64,000 nt of DNA from Shewanella sp. Arc9-LZ (GTDB taxonomy: Bacteria > Pseudomonadota > Gammaproteobacteria > Enterobacterales > Shewanellaceae), in NCBI RefSeq assembly GCF_010092445.1, contig NZ_CP048031.1, positions 4,402,001 to 4,466,000 of the forward strand. The letters run 5' to 3'. Position numbers and translations under genes: made by a program. Of this stretch, positions 52,966 through 61,989 are shown piece by piece (the first letter of the stretch is position 1; each line of letters begins with the position of its first letter). The notes below the pieces were generated by a model, which saw only the letters and a program-made list of their open reading frames with translations, searched no databases and was not told the origin of the DNA.

Positions 52966-53763
52966 CTAGTCCGTTACCTTGTAATCAGTGTGATCGTCTG
53001 ATTTGTCGTCTGCAGGTGCGTCATTTAATAGCTCATCATCTAATAGTTCGTCATCAAACTCTAGATCAAATTCGTCAGATTCAGTCTCAGCCACTTTACC
53101 GTCATTGACCAAGTGAGCATCTCGCTGCAAATAGACATCTTTAACATAGCCATAAGGATCTAACGATCCGTCTAATATGGGTTCATATTGCTGAAAATCA
53201 ATCCGACTGTCTAAACCTTCCAACACAAACTTTCCGGCCCTTTGTTCAAACGACAGAATAGATAAGGGATACACAAAAACATCAACAAAATCTCCGACGG
53301 TATTACGTGCAGTACTGGCGCCATAAACAGGCCACATGATGAAAGGCCCATTGCCAATACCCCAAACACCAAAGGTTTGCGCAAATGTTTCTTCTTTTTT
53401 CACTAGTCCCATATCGGTAGCAGGATCAAAAAGACCCACAAGGCCGATTGTGGTGTTGACGACAAAACGTAAAACACTGCTACCGCTGTCGGTCACTTTC
53501 CATTGTAAGAGGTTATTTACTGCATAAAGAGGTTCACTTAGATTTGATAGCAGATTTGTCACACCTTGTCGGATCGGCTGAGGGACTGTTTCATAGCCTT
53601 CTGCTGCTGGTTTTAAAGCATATTTGTCCATGACCTGGTAATTAAAGTCCCAGCTTTTTCGATTAACCGCTTCGAATGGATCACCCGCTGTTGAGGTGCT
53701 AGCGCAGCCACTAAAAAATAGTAAAGTGGCGCCAATAACTAACAGTCGACCAATTATTCCCAC
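52966..53763 (-). CDS. mlaA: MlaA (VacJ) family lipoprotein, first gene of the mla operon
   Basis: This 265-aa outer-membrane lipoprotein removes phospholipids from the outer leaflet. The lipobox FFSGCAS puts the lipid on Cys19. The MlaA domain follows: DPFEAVNRKSWDFNYQVMDKYALKPAAEGYETVPQPIRQGVTNLLSNLSEPLYAVNNLLQ, then FGVWGIGNGPFIMWPVYGASTARNTVGDFVD. An acidic tail (EFDLEFDDELLDDELLND) follows the domain and should be disordered. In E. coli mlaA lies apart from mlaFEDCB; here it leads the operon, with the RsbW-like gene 3 bp downstream. Confidence 0.95.
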   Translation of the reverse strand: MGIIGRLLVIGATLLFFSGCASTSTAGDPFEAVNRKSWDFNYQVMDKYALKPAAEGYETVPQPIRQGVTNLLSNLSEPLYAVNNLLQWKVTDSGSSVLRFVVNTTIGLVGLFDPATDMGLVKKEETFAQTFGVWGIGNGPFIMWPVYGASTARNTVGDFVDVFVYPLSILSFEQRAGKFVLEGLDSRIDFQQYEPILDGSLDPYGYVKDVYLQRDAHLVNDGKVAETESDEFDLEFDDELLDDELLNDAPADDKSDDHTDYKVTD

Positions 53764-54038
53764 TCATTCCTCCGGCTTTTTTCAAAAAATATCTGCTAAC
53801 TATATCGGTATTAAGCACGACATTTAATATCGTTAATGTCACTCAAGAGTGAAAATATAACATTAAAACGGTCAAAACTATTAGTACAATTTTGATTGAT
53901 CGTTCAAAAACGACTTGTGTCATCTAAAAACCCGTTAAGCGATTAAGCTTAATCATTAAGGCATGACTTAATCTATATATCGGTTACTTATTGAATATTG
54001 GTCAGTATTGCTCCGCCGCACATAATTTATTCAGACTA
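53764..54038. other. Upstream region of the mla/switch operon
   Basis: No gene is supported in these 275 bases. As the only gap upstream of the eight-gene operon, it should carry its promoter; it is AT-rich, and I could not assign -35/-10 boxes with confidence. Confidence 0.5.
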
Positions 54039-54257
54039 TTACAAGCCATTATGAATCATTTGTTTAATTTTGTGGGCCTTCACAAAATGATCCAATTGGT
54101 GTGTTTGAATCCACCATGTTGCCGCTTCCATCAGCAATTGAGGATTATCATTTTTGTTGGCAAAAAATGCATAAAATGACAAACCTACGTTATCGCCTTT
54201 CGCCGCAATTTTTTTATCACACACGGCAATAATTTTCGCTCTTAACTCATCTCTCAT
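54039..54257 (-). CDS. DUF6500 family small protein
   Basis: This 72-aa protein reads MRDELRAKIIAVCDKKIAAKGDNVGLSFYAFFANKNDNPQLLMEAA... and matches DUF6500, a short helical family without known function. It lacks a signal peptide. Stand-alone gene between the mla operon and ycdX. Confidence 0.75.
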   Translation of the reverse strand: MRDELRAKIIAVCDKKIAAKGDNVGLSFYAFFANKNDNPQLLMEAATWWIQTHQLDHFVKAHKIKQMIHNGL

Positions 54258-54535
54258 TATTCAGCCTCAACTCGGGTTAAGAAGTGGAATATGTAAGGCA
54301 AAGTGACAACATTCGGCCTATTTCATATCAAATGCCTTACAACATCGTTAATATCATGTGCGGCCGATTGGCTCACTACAAATGCCGGAAAACAGCCATG
54401 TATAACGCCAAGGCATCTTCGACAATATGCCTCAATACCTGCTGCAAGTAATCAACAAAAGTGATCATAGAGAAAGCCCAGTTAACAGCGTAGACTTGAT
54501 GCCTACTGTTTTTGATTCAGAGAACGAGACTCGCC

Positions 54536-55282
54536 ATGAAATTCCTTGTTGATATTCACGCGCATACTATAGCGTCAACTCACGCTTATAGTACCTTCCA
54601 TGATTACCTTTGTGTTGCGAAAGCCAAAGGTATCAAGTTATTCGCCATTACCGATCATGGCCCAGATATGGCTGATGCGCCCCATTTTTGGCACTTTGTA
54701 AATATGAGAGTGTTACCTAGAATTGTTGACGGTGTTGGCGTGCTGCGCGGCATTGAAGCGAATATCAAAAATGAACATGGCGAGATTGATTTTTTTGGTG
54801 ATTATTTAAAAGAGCTCGATATTGTGTTGGCAGGGTTCCATGAACCCGTTTTCCCACCATCGACTAAAGAGGCTCACACTACTGCACTCATCAACTGTAT
54901 TGAAAGTGGTAATGTCGACATTATTACTCACCCAGGCAACCCTGCTTATCCAATCGATATTAAGCGCGTCGCCGCTGCCGCTGCCAAACATAACGTGGCG
55001 CTAGAGATAAATAACTCCTCTTTTTTGACGTCGAGAAAAGGCAGTACATGCAACTGTATTGAAATAGCTAATGCAGTAAAAGTAGCAGGTGGACTGCTCG
55101 TTATGGGTTCTGACTCGCATGTTGCTTTTAGCTTAGGCGAGTTTGAAAAAGCCATTGAGGTCATTGAAACAGTGGGGTTTCCAATTGAACGCTTACTGAA
55201 CCGTAGCCCCGAAGCGTTGTTGAGCTTTCTGACGGCAAGAGGTCATAAGTCACTTGATGAATACTCTGTTTTAATTGAATAA
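54536..55282 (+). CDS. ycdX: PHP-domain phosphatase YcdX
   Basis: This 248-aa protein belongs to the PHP family of trinuclear-zinc phosphatases. It opens [22 protein letters not shown] (first metal motif HxH), then [11 protein letters not shown] (D-H), [27 protein letters not shown] and GSDSH, all nine zinc-ligand positions of YcdX. I chose the ATG at 54536, which gives the family's length (245 aa in E. coli); a TTG eight codons upstream is less likely. YcdX has been linked to swarming in enterobacteria; the substrate is unknown. The gene is monocistronic, with the terminator at 55379-55400 in common with ssb. Confidence 0.95.
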   Translation: MKFLVDIHAHTIASTHAYSTFHDYLCVAKAKGIKLFAITDHGPDMADAPHFWHFVNMRVLPRIVDGVGVLRGIEANIKNEHGEIDFFGDYLKELDIVLAGFHEPVFPPSTKEAHTTALINCIESGNVDIITHPGNPAYPIDIKRVAAAAAKHNVALEINNSSFLTSRKGSTCNCIEIANAVKVAGGLLVMGSDSHVAFSLGEFEKAIEVIETVGFPIERLLNRSPEALLSFLTARGHKSLDEYSVLIE

Positions 55283-55378
55283 AACATTTTATATCCTAAA
55301 ACTGCCACAGTGATATTTACACCATAAAGATACTGCTGGCAGAGTCAGTCTCGTTGCTTCTCTAACGTAGAAAACAAA

Positions 55379-55400
55379 AAGGCCTGCAAAAGCAGGCCTT
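55379..55400 (-). terminator. Rho-independent terminator of ssb
   Basis: A 9-bp stem (55379-55387 with 55392-55400, AAGGCCTGC) with a 4-nt loop. On the minus strand it is followed by TTTTTGTTTT, so it ends ssb; it may also stop ycdX, more weakly. Confidence 0.85.
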
Positions 55401-55445
55401 AAAAGTTTTAATCAACACATTGGATTATGTAATCTCTAGTGAAAA

Positions 55446-56174
55446 TTAGAACGGAATATCGTCATCCCAGCCTTCATCTAAATCTGGAGTGAAGTTTTGT
55501 TGTGGCTGTGGTGCTGGACGCTGTGCAGGAGCATTTTGTGGTTGGAAATTACCCTGAGGTGCAGCGGCTGGCTTTGGTGCATAAGCAGGTGCAGCTTGTT
55601 GCGCTGGCGCAGATTGTTGCTGGTAACCACCACCTTGCTGGCCAGCATTAGGCTGAGCTTGGTAAGCTTCATTACCTGCAGCAGGCGCAGTTTGATTGTA
55701 TTGCGCTTGTGGCTGACGAGCTTGAGGTGCTGGTGCAGGACGAGACTGTTGTTGTCCCATATTTTGTCCGGCGTTTTGCCCAGAGCTTTGACCTTGCCCT
55801 TGATACTGACCACCACCGGCATTATCACCTGAGTTGCGGCTGTCTAACATTTGCATTTCCATAGCGTTGATTTCAGTCTTATAACGGTCTTGACCGGTAG
55901 TCTGATCTTGCCACTTACTGGTTTGCAATTTGCCTTCTAAATAAACTTTAGAGCCTTTCTTTAAGTACTCGCCAGCAATTTCCGCAAGACGACGATACAT
56001 AACAATGTTGTGCCACTCGGTACGTTCTTGCATTTGACCTTGTTGGTCTTTCCACGACTCACTTGTCGCTATAGTAAAGTTGGCAACAGCATTGCCGTTT
56101 GGCATGTAACGAACCTCAGGGTCTTTACCTAAGTTACCGACCAAAATCACTTTATTCACACCACGACTAGCCAT
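55446..56174 (-). CDS. ssb: Single-stranded DNA-binding protein
   Basis: SSB coats single-stranded DNA during replication, repair and recombination. The 242-aa protein has the OB fold (residues 1-110; [57 protein letters not shown]). A long Q/G/P/A-rich linker covers about 115-225. The acidic tail [10 protein letters not shown] binds partner proteins. The linker makes it longer than E. coli SSB (178 aa), as in other Shewanella. It lies on the opposite strand from uvrA, as in many gammaproteobacteria, but with yajR in between. A fragment of a second copy of its 3' end is at 48378-48413. Confidence 0.97.
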   Translation of the reverse strand: MASRGVNKVILVGNLGKDPEVRYMPNGNAVANFTIATSESWKDQQGQMQERTEWHNIVMYRRLAEIAGEYLKKGSKVYLEGKLQTSKWQDQTTGQDRYKTEINAMEMQMLDSRNSGDNAGGGQYQGQGQSSGQNAGQNMGQQQSRPAPAPQARQPQAQYNQTAPAAGNEAYQAQPNAGQQGGGYQQQSAPAQQAAPAYAPKPAAAPQGNFQPQNAPAQRPAPQPQQNFTPDLDEGWDDDIPF

Positions 56175-56239
56175 CGAAATCTCCTGAGATTTTTATCTGT
56201 TTACTTTAACTGAATACTAAGCTGAATGATCTACACGAT

Positions 56240-57607
56240 CTAATTCACAGAGCCTAACACAGCTCGCGCTTCGCTTAAATTGAATTTATCATCGACCTTT
56301 AAATAAGCCACTTTCTCTTCGAGCACCACAATGGCCTCTACAACACCGATTAACTGTGACAATTTACTGGCCATATCTTGTGCATCGCTTCTATCTTTTA
56401 CTGTAGCTTCAAGAGTATAGCTTTTCAATAACACAGGCTTTTGCATGCCGAGGGTCAAAAATAACCACACACACATTAGCCCTAGCGCGACAAAAAACAC
56501 TCCCGATGCGCCGACGAGCTGATAAGCTCCGCCGCCTAACATGCCGCCACAAAATGCGCCTAAAAATTGACTAGTTGAATACACGCCCATAGCCGAACCT
56601 TTATCGCCGACAGGACAAAACTTAGCAATCAAACTTGGCAATGATGCTTCAAGGTAATTAAAGCCGGTGAAAAATAGTACTACAGCCCCACTTAACACCC
56701 AAAGGTTATCGGCATACAGCCCCATCGCGGCAAGTGACACCATCATGATCATTAACGACAACTGGAACATGGTTTTGGTGTTGTTGCGTTTCACCCCAAT
56801 GATAATTAACGGCACCATTAAGAAAAATGCACCAACAAAAGCGGGGAAGTACAACATCCAATGCTTTTCTTTGACTAAACCGGCATCCACCAAATCGAGC
56901 GGCAATGCAACAAACACCGCGGTTAGCACTAAGTGCAGAATAAAAATACCTGCATCTAGGCGAAATAACTGCGGGTCTAACAACATACGCTTTAATTTTG
57001 TCGGAGTGGCGACCGTATCGCCTTTAGGCGCTTGGCTAATAGGATTGGGAACAAAAAACTGCACAATTAACATGCCCAATACTGCCAGAACTGCTGTTAA
57101 TAAAAACAACCCCGTTAAGCCCATGTATTGCGCCACAATAGGCCCAACCAATAATGACAAGGCAAATGAAAAGCCAATACACATGCCGATAATCGCCATG
57201 ACTTTAGTGCGTTGCTCGTCTCGAGTTAAATCGGCGGCAAGCGCTAACACGGCGGCAGCTATTGCGCCCATACCTTGGACTGCGCGACCAAACACTACCC
57301 CGTAAATGTGATCCGATGATGCGGCAATTAAACTACCAATGGCAAACAATACCAAGCCACCTAGAATAATCGGCTTACGTCCGTATTTGTCGGACAAAAT
57401 GCCCATTGGGATCTGTAAAAAAGCCTGGGTTAATCCGTAAGCACCAATGGCAATACCCACCCATAGCGGTGAAAAGCCTTCAAGGTGCTGACCATACAGC
57501 GCGAAGACAGGCATAATCATAAACAATCCCATCATTCGTAAACCAAACACACTGGCTAACGAAAATGCGACCTTTTTCTCCATACCCGACAGTCCATTAC
57601 TGGCCAT
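56240..57607 (-). CDS. yajR: MFS transporter with C-terminal YAM domain (YajR type)
   Basis: This 455-aa protein has 12 membrane helices with the MFS motif A GILSDKYGRKPIILGG and motif B-like GRAVQGMGAIAAAV. A cytosolic C-terminal domain of about 70 residues follows (SYTLEATVKDRSDAQDMASKLSQLIGVVEAIVV...), the YAM domain of E. coli YajR. The transported compound is not known. I chose the Met at 57607, which has AAGGG 7 bp upstream; a start ten codons earlier has no clear site. It sits between ssb and uvrA, separated from ssb by 65 bp, and may be co-transcribed with ssb. Confidence 0.9.
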   Translation of the reverse strand: MASNGLSGMEKKVAFSLASVFGLRMMGLFMIMPVFALYGQHLEGFSPLWVGIAIGAYGLTQAFLQIPMGILSDKYGRKPIILGGLVLFAIGSLIAASSDHIYGVVFGRAVQGMGAIAAAVLALAADLTRDEQRTKVMAIIGMCIGFSFALSLLVGPIVAQYMGLTGLFLLTAVLAVLGMLIVQFFVPNPISQAPKGDTVATPTKLKRMLLDPQLFRLDAGIFILHLVLTAVFVALPLDLVDAGLVKEKHWMLYFPAFVGAFFLMVPLIIIGVKRNNTKTMFQLSLMIMMVSLAAMGLYADNLWVLSGAVVLFFTGFNYLEASLPSLIAKFCPVGDKGSAMGVYSTSQFLGAFCGGMLGGGAYQLVGASGVFFVALGLMCVWLFLTLGMQKPVLLKSYTLEATVKDRSDAQDMASKLSQLIGVVEAIVVLEEKVAYLKVDDKFNLSEARAVLGSVN

Positions 57608-57851
57608 GCTGTTGCCCTTCGATAAGTAATTCAACAATATTATAAGGTGCGCATATTATCACAGCGCCAGAAATTAGCTCAAAAGGAAATCACAGTTTTT
57701 GATATAAGGTGTTTTATCTGCGCATGTTAAACTTTAGCTGAGTTTTATGCGTACCATGAAACCAACATAGTCAAAATTGATATGAAGTCCCCCAACAAAC
57801 TATGCGATACTGATCGCTGTTTTGTTTTACATAAGTCATAGAGTGATATAG

Positions 57852-60713
57852 ATGGATAAAATTGAAATACGCGGTGCCCGAACCCACAATCTTAAGAACA
57901 TCAATCTAACCATTCCCCGTGACAAACTTATTGTGATAACTGGGTTATCCGGTTCAGGAAAATCATCATTAGCCTTTGATACTTTGTATGCAGAAGGCCA
58001 ACGTCGTTATGTCGAATCGCTGTCGGCGTATGCGCGTCAATTCTTGAGCTTAATGGAAAAACCCGATGTAGATCATATTGAAGGCCTTAGCCCTGCCATT
58101 TCAATTGAACAAAAATCAACCTCGCACAATCCACGATCTACGGTCGGTACCATTACCGAAATCTATGACTATTTACGCTTGTTGTTTGCCCGTGTGGGCG
58201 AGCCTCGCTGCCCAACGCATAATCAGCCGTTGTCAGCGCAAACAGTGAGTCAAATGGTGGATAAAGTGTTGGCGATGCCGGCAGACAGCCGCCAAATGCT
58301 GCTTGCGCCAGTGGTTAACGACCGTAAAGGTGAGCACGTTAAGTTACTGGAAAGCTTATCGGCACAAGGCTACATCCGCGCCCGTATTGACGGTGAAGTA
58401 TGTGACTTAACCGATCCTCCAACATTAGATTTACACATCAAACATACCATTGAAGTGGTTGTCGATCGCTTCAAAGTCCGCGAAGACATGAAACAGCGCT
58501 TGGCTGAGTCGTTTGAAACCGCTTTAGAATTATCTGGTGGCATTGCAAAAATTGCCAGTATGGATGATAGCAAAGCCGAAGAACTGATATTTTCAGCTAA
58601 TTTCGCGTGTCCGCATTGTGGCTATTCGATGGCCGAACTTGAGCCGCGTATTTTCTCGTTTAACAATCCGGCCGGAGCTTGCCAAACTTGTGATGGTTTA
58701 GGTGTGCAGCAGTTTTTTGACCCTGAACGAGTCATTGCTAATGATGAACTCTCATTAGCCGGCGGCGCGATTAGAGGCTGGGACCGACGCAACTTTTACT
58801 ATTTCCAAATGCTCAGCTCACTAGCCGAGCATTATAAGTTTGATGTTGAGAAGCCATATGCCGAACTAAGCGACAAAGTTAAAAAGATTGTCTTATATGG
58901 TTCAGGCAAACAAAATATTGCCTTTAAATACATTAATGACCGCGGCGACGTAGTGATCCGTAATCATCCGTTTGAGGGCATTTTAAATAATATGGATCGC
59001 CGTTACCGTGAAACCGAAAGTAACTCGGTGCGCGATGAGCTGTCTAAATTTATTAATATGCAGCCGTGTAACAGCTGTGGTGGTTCGCGCTTACGTGAAG
59101 AAGCCCGTAACGTATTTATTGGTGAGTTAAACCTACCGCAACTGACCATTTGGTCGATTGGCGAAGCTAAACAATACTTCGACACCGTAGTGTTTGAAGG
59201 ACAACGCGCGCAAATTGCCGAAAAAATATTAAAAGAGATCAGTCAACGTCTTGGCTTCTTGGTCAATGTGGGGCTTAACTATTTAAGCTTGTCGCGCTCA
59301 GCTGAAACCTTATCGGGTGGCGAGGCGCAACGTATTCGCCTAGCCAGCCAAATTGGAGCGGGTTTAGTGGGCGTGATGTACGTGCTTGATGAGCCTTCAA
59401 TTGGTTTGCATCAACGCGATAACGAACGTTTATTACAAACCCTGATCCATCTGCGTGATTTAGGCAATACCGTGATTGTGGTTGAACACGATGAAGATGC
59501 GATTCGCTTAGCGGATCACATTATCGATATTGGCCCAGGTGCCGGCGTACATGGCGGTGAAGTCATTTGTGACGGTACGCTAGAAGATATTCTTAACTGT
59601 GAAGCGTCGGTTACGGGTCAATATATTTCCGGTAAAAAGCAAATACACATTAGTGACCAGCGCACCCCTATCGATCCGAAACAGGTGATTGAGCTATTTG
59701 GTGCTTCGGGTAATAACCTAAGAGATGTTGATTTAACCATTCCAGTTGGATTGTTTACCTGTGTTACTGGCGTATCGGGTTCAGGTAAATCGACACTGAT
59801 TAACGACACTTTCTTTAAAATTGCCCATAGGATGCTCAATGGCGCTACCGTGGATGAACCTGCGCCCTACAGAAGTATTGAAGGCATGGATCATTGCGAC
59901 AAAGTAGTCGATATTGATCAAAGCCCTATTGGCCGTACGCCACGCTCGAACCCTGCCACCTATACGGGTATTTTCACCCCAATACGTGAACTGTTTGCTG
60001 GCACACAAGAATCGCGCACCCGTGGTTATCAAGTGGGTCGCTTCTCGTTTAACGTCAAAGGCGGTCGTTGTGAAGCCTGCCAAGGTGATGGCTTAATTAA
60101 AGTGGAGATGCACTTTTTACCTGATGTTTATGTGCCTTGTGATTCGTGTAAAGGTAAGCGTTATAACCGCGAAACCTTAGAAGTAAAATACAAAGGCAAA
60201 AACATTCACGAAGTGCTGCAAATGACGGTTGAAGACGCTCGTGGCTATTTTGATGCGATTCCATCTATTTCACGTAAATTGCAAACCTTAATGGATGTCG
60301 GCTTGTCGTACATTCGCTTAGGGCAAAGCGCGACCACCTTATCTGGTGGTGAAGCTCAGCGCGTAAAACTGGCCAAAGAGCTGTCTAAACGCGATACAGG
60401 TAAAACCTTATACATTTTAGATGAACCCACTACAGGGCTTCACTTTGCCGATATTCAACTATTGTTAGAAGTACTGCATCGCTTAAAATCTCATGGCAAC
60501 ACTGTCGTGGTGATTGAGCATAATTTAGATGTGATTAAAACCGCAGACTGGATTATCGATTTAGGCCCTGAAGGTGGTGCTGGCGGCGGCATGATTTTAG
60601 CTGCAGGCAGCCCAGAAGAAGTAGCAGAGCACCCAGAGTCTCATACCGCGAGATTCCTAAAGCCGATGCTGGCGCTTCACAATAAACGTGTAAAGGCTAA
60701 AAAAGCCAAATAA
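57852..60713 (+). CDS. uvrA: Excinuclease ABC subunit A (UvrA)
   Basis: UvrA recognises DNA damage in nucleotide excision repair. The 953-aa protein has two ABC ATPase modules. The first Walker A is [13 protein letters not shown] (residues 31-43) and the second is [13 protein letters not shown]. There are two signature LSGGEAQR motifs and Walker [15 protein letters not shown] and [14 protein letters not shown]. Zinc modules are visible as CPHCGYSM...[14 protein letters not shown] and CEACQGDG...[10 protein letters not shown]. Length and motif set are standard. No clear LexA box (CTG-N10-CAG) could be found upstream. Confidence 0.99.
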   Translation: MDKIEIRGARTHNLKNINLTIPRDKLIVITGLSGSGKSSLAFDTLYAEGQRRYVESLSAYARQFLSLMEKPDVDHIEGLSPAISIEQKSTSHNPRSTVGTITEIYDYLRLLFARVGEPRCPTHNQPLSAQTVSQMVDKVLAMPADSRQMLLAPVVNDRKGEHVKLLESLSAQGYIRARIDGEVCDLTDPPTLDLHIKHTIEVVVDRFKVREDMKQRLAESFETALELSGGIAKIASMDDSKAEELIFSANFACPHCGYSMAELEPRIFSFNNPAGACQTCDGLGVQQFFDPERVIANDELSLAGGAIRGWDRRNFYYFQMLSSLAEHYKFDVEKPYAELSDKVKKIVLYGSGKQNIAFKYINDRGDVVIRNHPFEGILNNMDRRYRETESNSVRDELSKFINMQPCNSCGGSRLREEARNVFIGELNLPQLTIWSIGEAKQYFDTVVFEGQRAQIAEKILKEISQRLGFLVNVGLNYLSLSRSAETLSGGEAQRIRLASQIGAGLVGVMYVLDEPSIGLHQRDNERLLQTLIHLRDLGNTVIVVEHDEDAIRLADHIIDIGPGAGVHGGEVICDGTLEDILNCEASVTGQYISGKKQIHISDQRTPIDPKQVIELFGASGNNLRDVDLTIPVGLFTCVTGVSGSGKSTLINDTFFKIAHRMLNGATVDEPAPYRSIEGMDHCDKVVDIDQSPIGRTPRSNPATYTGIFTPIRELFAGTQESRTRGYQVGRFSFNVKGGRCEACQGDGLIKVEMHFLPDVYVPCDSCKGKRYNRETLEVKYKGKNIHEVLQMTVEDARGYFDAIPSISRKLQTLMDVGLSYIRLGQSATTLSGGEAQRVKLAKELSKRDTGKTLYILDEPTTGLHFADIQLLLEVLHRLKSHGNTVVVIEHNLDVIKTADWIIDLGPEGGAGGGMILAAGSPEEVAEHPESHTARFLKPMLALHNKRVKAKKAK

Positions 60714-60763
60714 CAAGCTGAGATAAAATACCAAACCTTAGGTGAATAAGAGGAGAGCACATT

Positions 60764-61735
60764 ATGTTTACTACTCAAATTCACCTCAAGGTATTGGCTA
60801 TGATGTTATTGTGCTGCTTACTCAATGCCTGCAGCCAAACACCTCAACAATGCTCGTCAGCTATTATCACCTCTTGGTCTAGCGCCCATAGCCAAATTAC
60901 TGAAGATATCACCACACTGAGTTCCACTGAATTTCAAGGCCGCAAGACTGACTCTGAAGGCGCCCGCCTCACTCAAGCGTATTTAATCACACGATTTACA
61001 GAGATGGGCTTACAACCCTGGCAGTCAAATTTTGCCGTCCCGTTTAGTTTTCAACATCAATTTTCGACCGTCTCTGGGGTCAATATTATTGCCACTATTG
61101 CGGCAAGAAATAGCTCAAACCGATGGCGAGTGATTACCGCTCATTATGATCACTTAGGTCAAACGGCCAATAAAATGTATCCAGGTGCTGATGATAATGC
61201 CTCAGGCATTGCCGGAATGATGGCAATAGCAGCCCAATGGCAGAAGAATCCGCCGTTAGATGATGTTAATTTGATGATTGTGGCAACCGACGCTGAAGAA
61301 CCAGGCTTATATGGCAGCTATGAATTAGTGACGTTATTGCAGCAATACCCACAGATGGACATTGAGCTAAGTGTAAACTTGGACATGATAGGCCACCCAG
61401 ATCGTCGTAGAGCAATCTACATGGAAGGGCAAAAAAATCTGTCAAATTTTGAGTCAATCAAACCATTGTTGATGCAACAGACCCAATTATGTATTCGCAC
61501 TCATCACACAAATTTACTAAGTGGCCGGATGAAAAAAAGTGATTGGCTCAGAGCGTCAGACCATTACCCATTTCATAAAGCCGGCTACTCCTGGGTGTAT
61601 TTTGGCGTGCCACCCCATGCGCAATATCATACGGCCGACGACACAATAGCCACGTTAGACATCGACTTTATTGTGGCGGTTGCTGAAACAGTATATCAAA
61701 TGCTCAGCATCGATAAGCTGACCAAGGCCCCATAA
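60764..61735 (+). CDS. M28-family zinc peptidase, lipoprotein
   Basis: This 323-aa protein starts with a lipoprotein signal (lipobox LLNAC, Cys near residue 23) and has the M28 aminopeptidase fold. Visible zinc ligands and catalytic residues are ITAHYDHLG (His, Asp), GADDNASG (bridging Asp), TDAEEPGLYGS (catalytic and ligand Glu), NLDMIGH (Asp) and YHTADDT (His). It should act at the inner or outer membrane on peptides or dipeptides from outside. It lies 50 bp after uvrA and may be read from the uvrA promoter. Confidence 0.92.
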   Translation: MFTTQIHLKVLAMMLLCCLLNACSQTPQQCSSAIITSWSSAHSQITEDITTLSSTEFQGRKTDSEGARLTQAYLITRFTEMGLQPWQSNFAVPFSFQHQFSTVSGVNIIATIAARNSSNRWRVITAHYDHLGQTANKMYPGADDNASGIAGMMAIAAQWQKNPPLDDVNLMIVATDAEEPGLYGSYELVTLLQQYPQMDIELSVNLDMIGHPDRRRAIYMEGQKNLSNFESIKPLLMQQTQLCIRTHHTNLLSGRMKKSDWLRASDHYPFHKAGYSWVYFGVPPHAQYHTADDTIATLDIDFIVAVAETVYQMLSIDKLTKAP

Positions 61736-61875
61736 ACAGCCTAATTCACGCCAACAAATGTTCATTTTTCAACCAATTAACAAATCTTAAAAATCAAGAA
61801 TCAGGCCAATCTTAAACTAGAATAGGCAATTTAATGTTTATTTTCAGTTTTTACGTGGTCAACTAGCATTGTTGC

Positions 61876-61884
61876 TGCTATAAT
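61876..61884 (+). promoter_or_regulatory. Extended -10 promoter of the DEAD-box helicase gene
   Basis: TGCTATAAT contains a perfect TATAAT (61879-61884) preceded by the TG of an extended -10 element. A poor -35 (TGGTCA) lies 17 bp upstream. The transcript would have a leader of about 100 nt before the ATG at 61990. The leader contains a stem with GCACGA/TCGTGC arms near 61946-61969. Long structured leaders are common for cold-inducible helicase genes. Confidence 0.6.
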
Positions 61885-61989
61885 ACGCCCCCTTATCGGC
61901 GCGGGAAATCGACACGGGGTTGATTTTCTGTCTGTGAAACTTTAGCACGAGCTTCCGAACTTCGTGCGCATCCACAAGGCTACAACTCA

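Noticed and set aside
53991..54179. Plus-strand 62-codon frame opposite the DUF6500 gene
   Set aside because: The opposite strand encodes a recognisable DUF6500 protein; this frame has no ribosome site and no similarity.
55497..55832. Plus-strand Leu/Trp-rich frame and a second minus frame inside ssb
   Set aside because: Both are shadows of the Q/G/P-rich SSB linker; the amino-acid bias comes from the repeated codons.
57638..57851. LexA (SOS) box upstream of uvrA
   Set aside because: uvrA often has one, but no CTG-N10-CAG palindrome could be found in this gap by eye.
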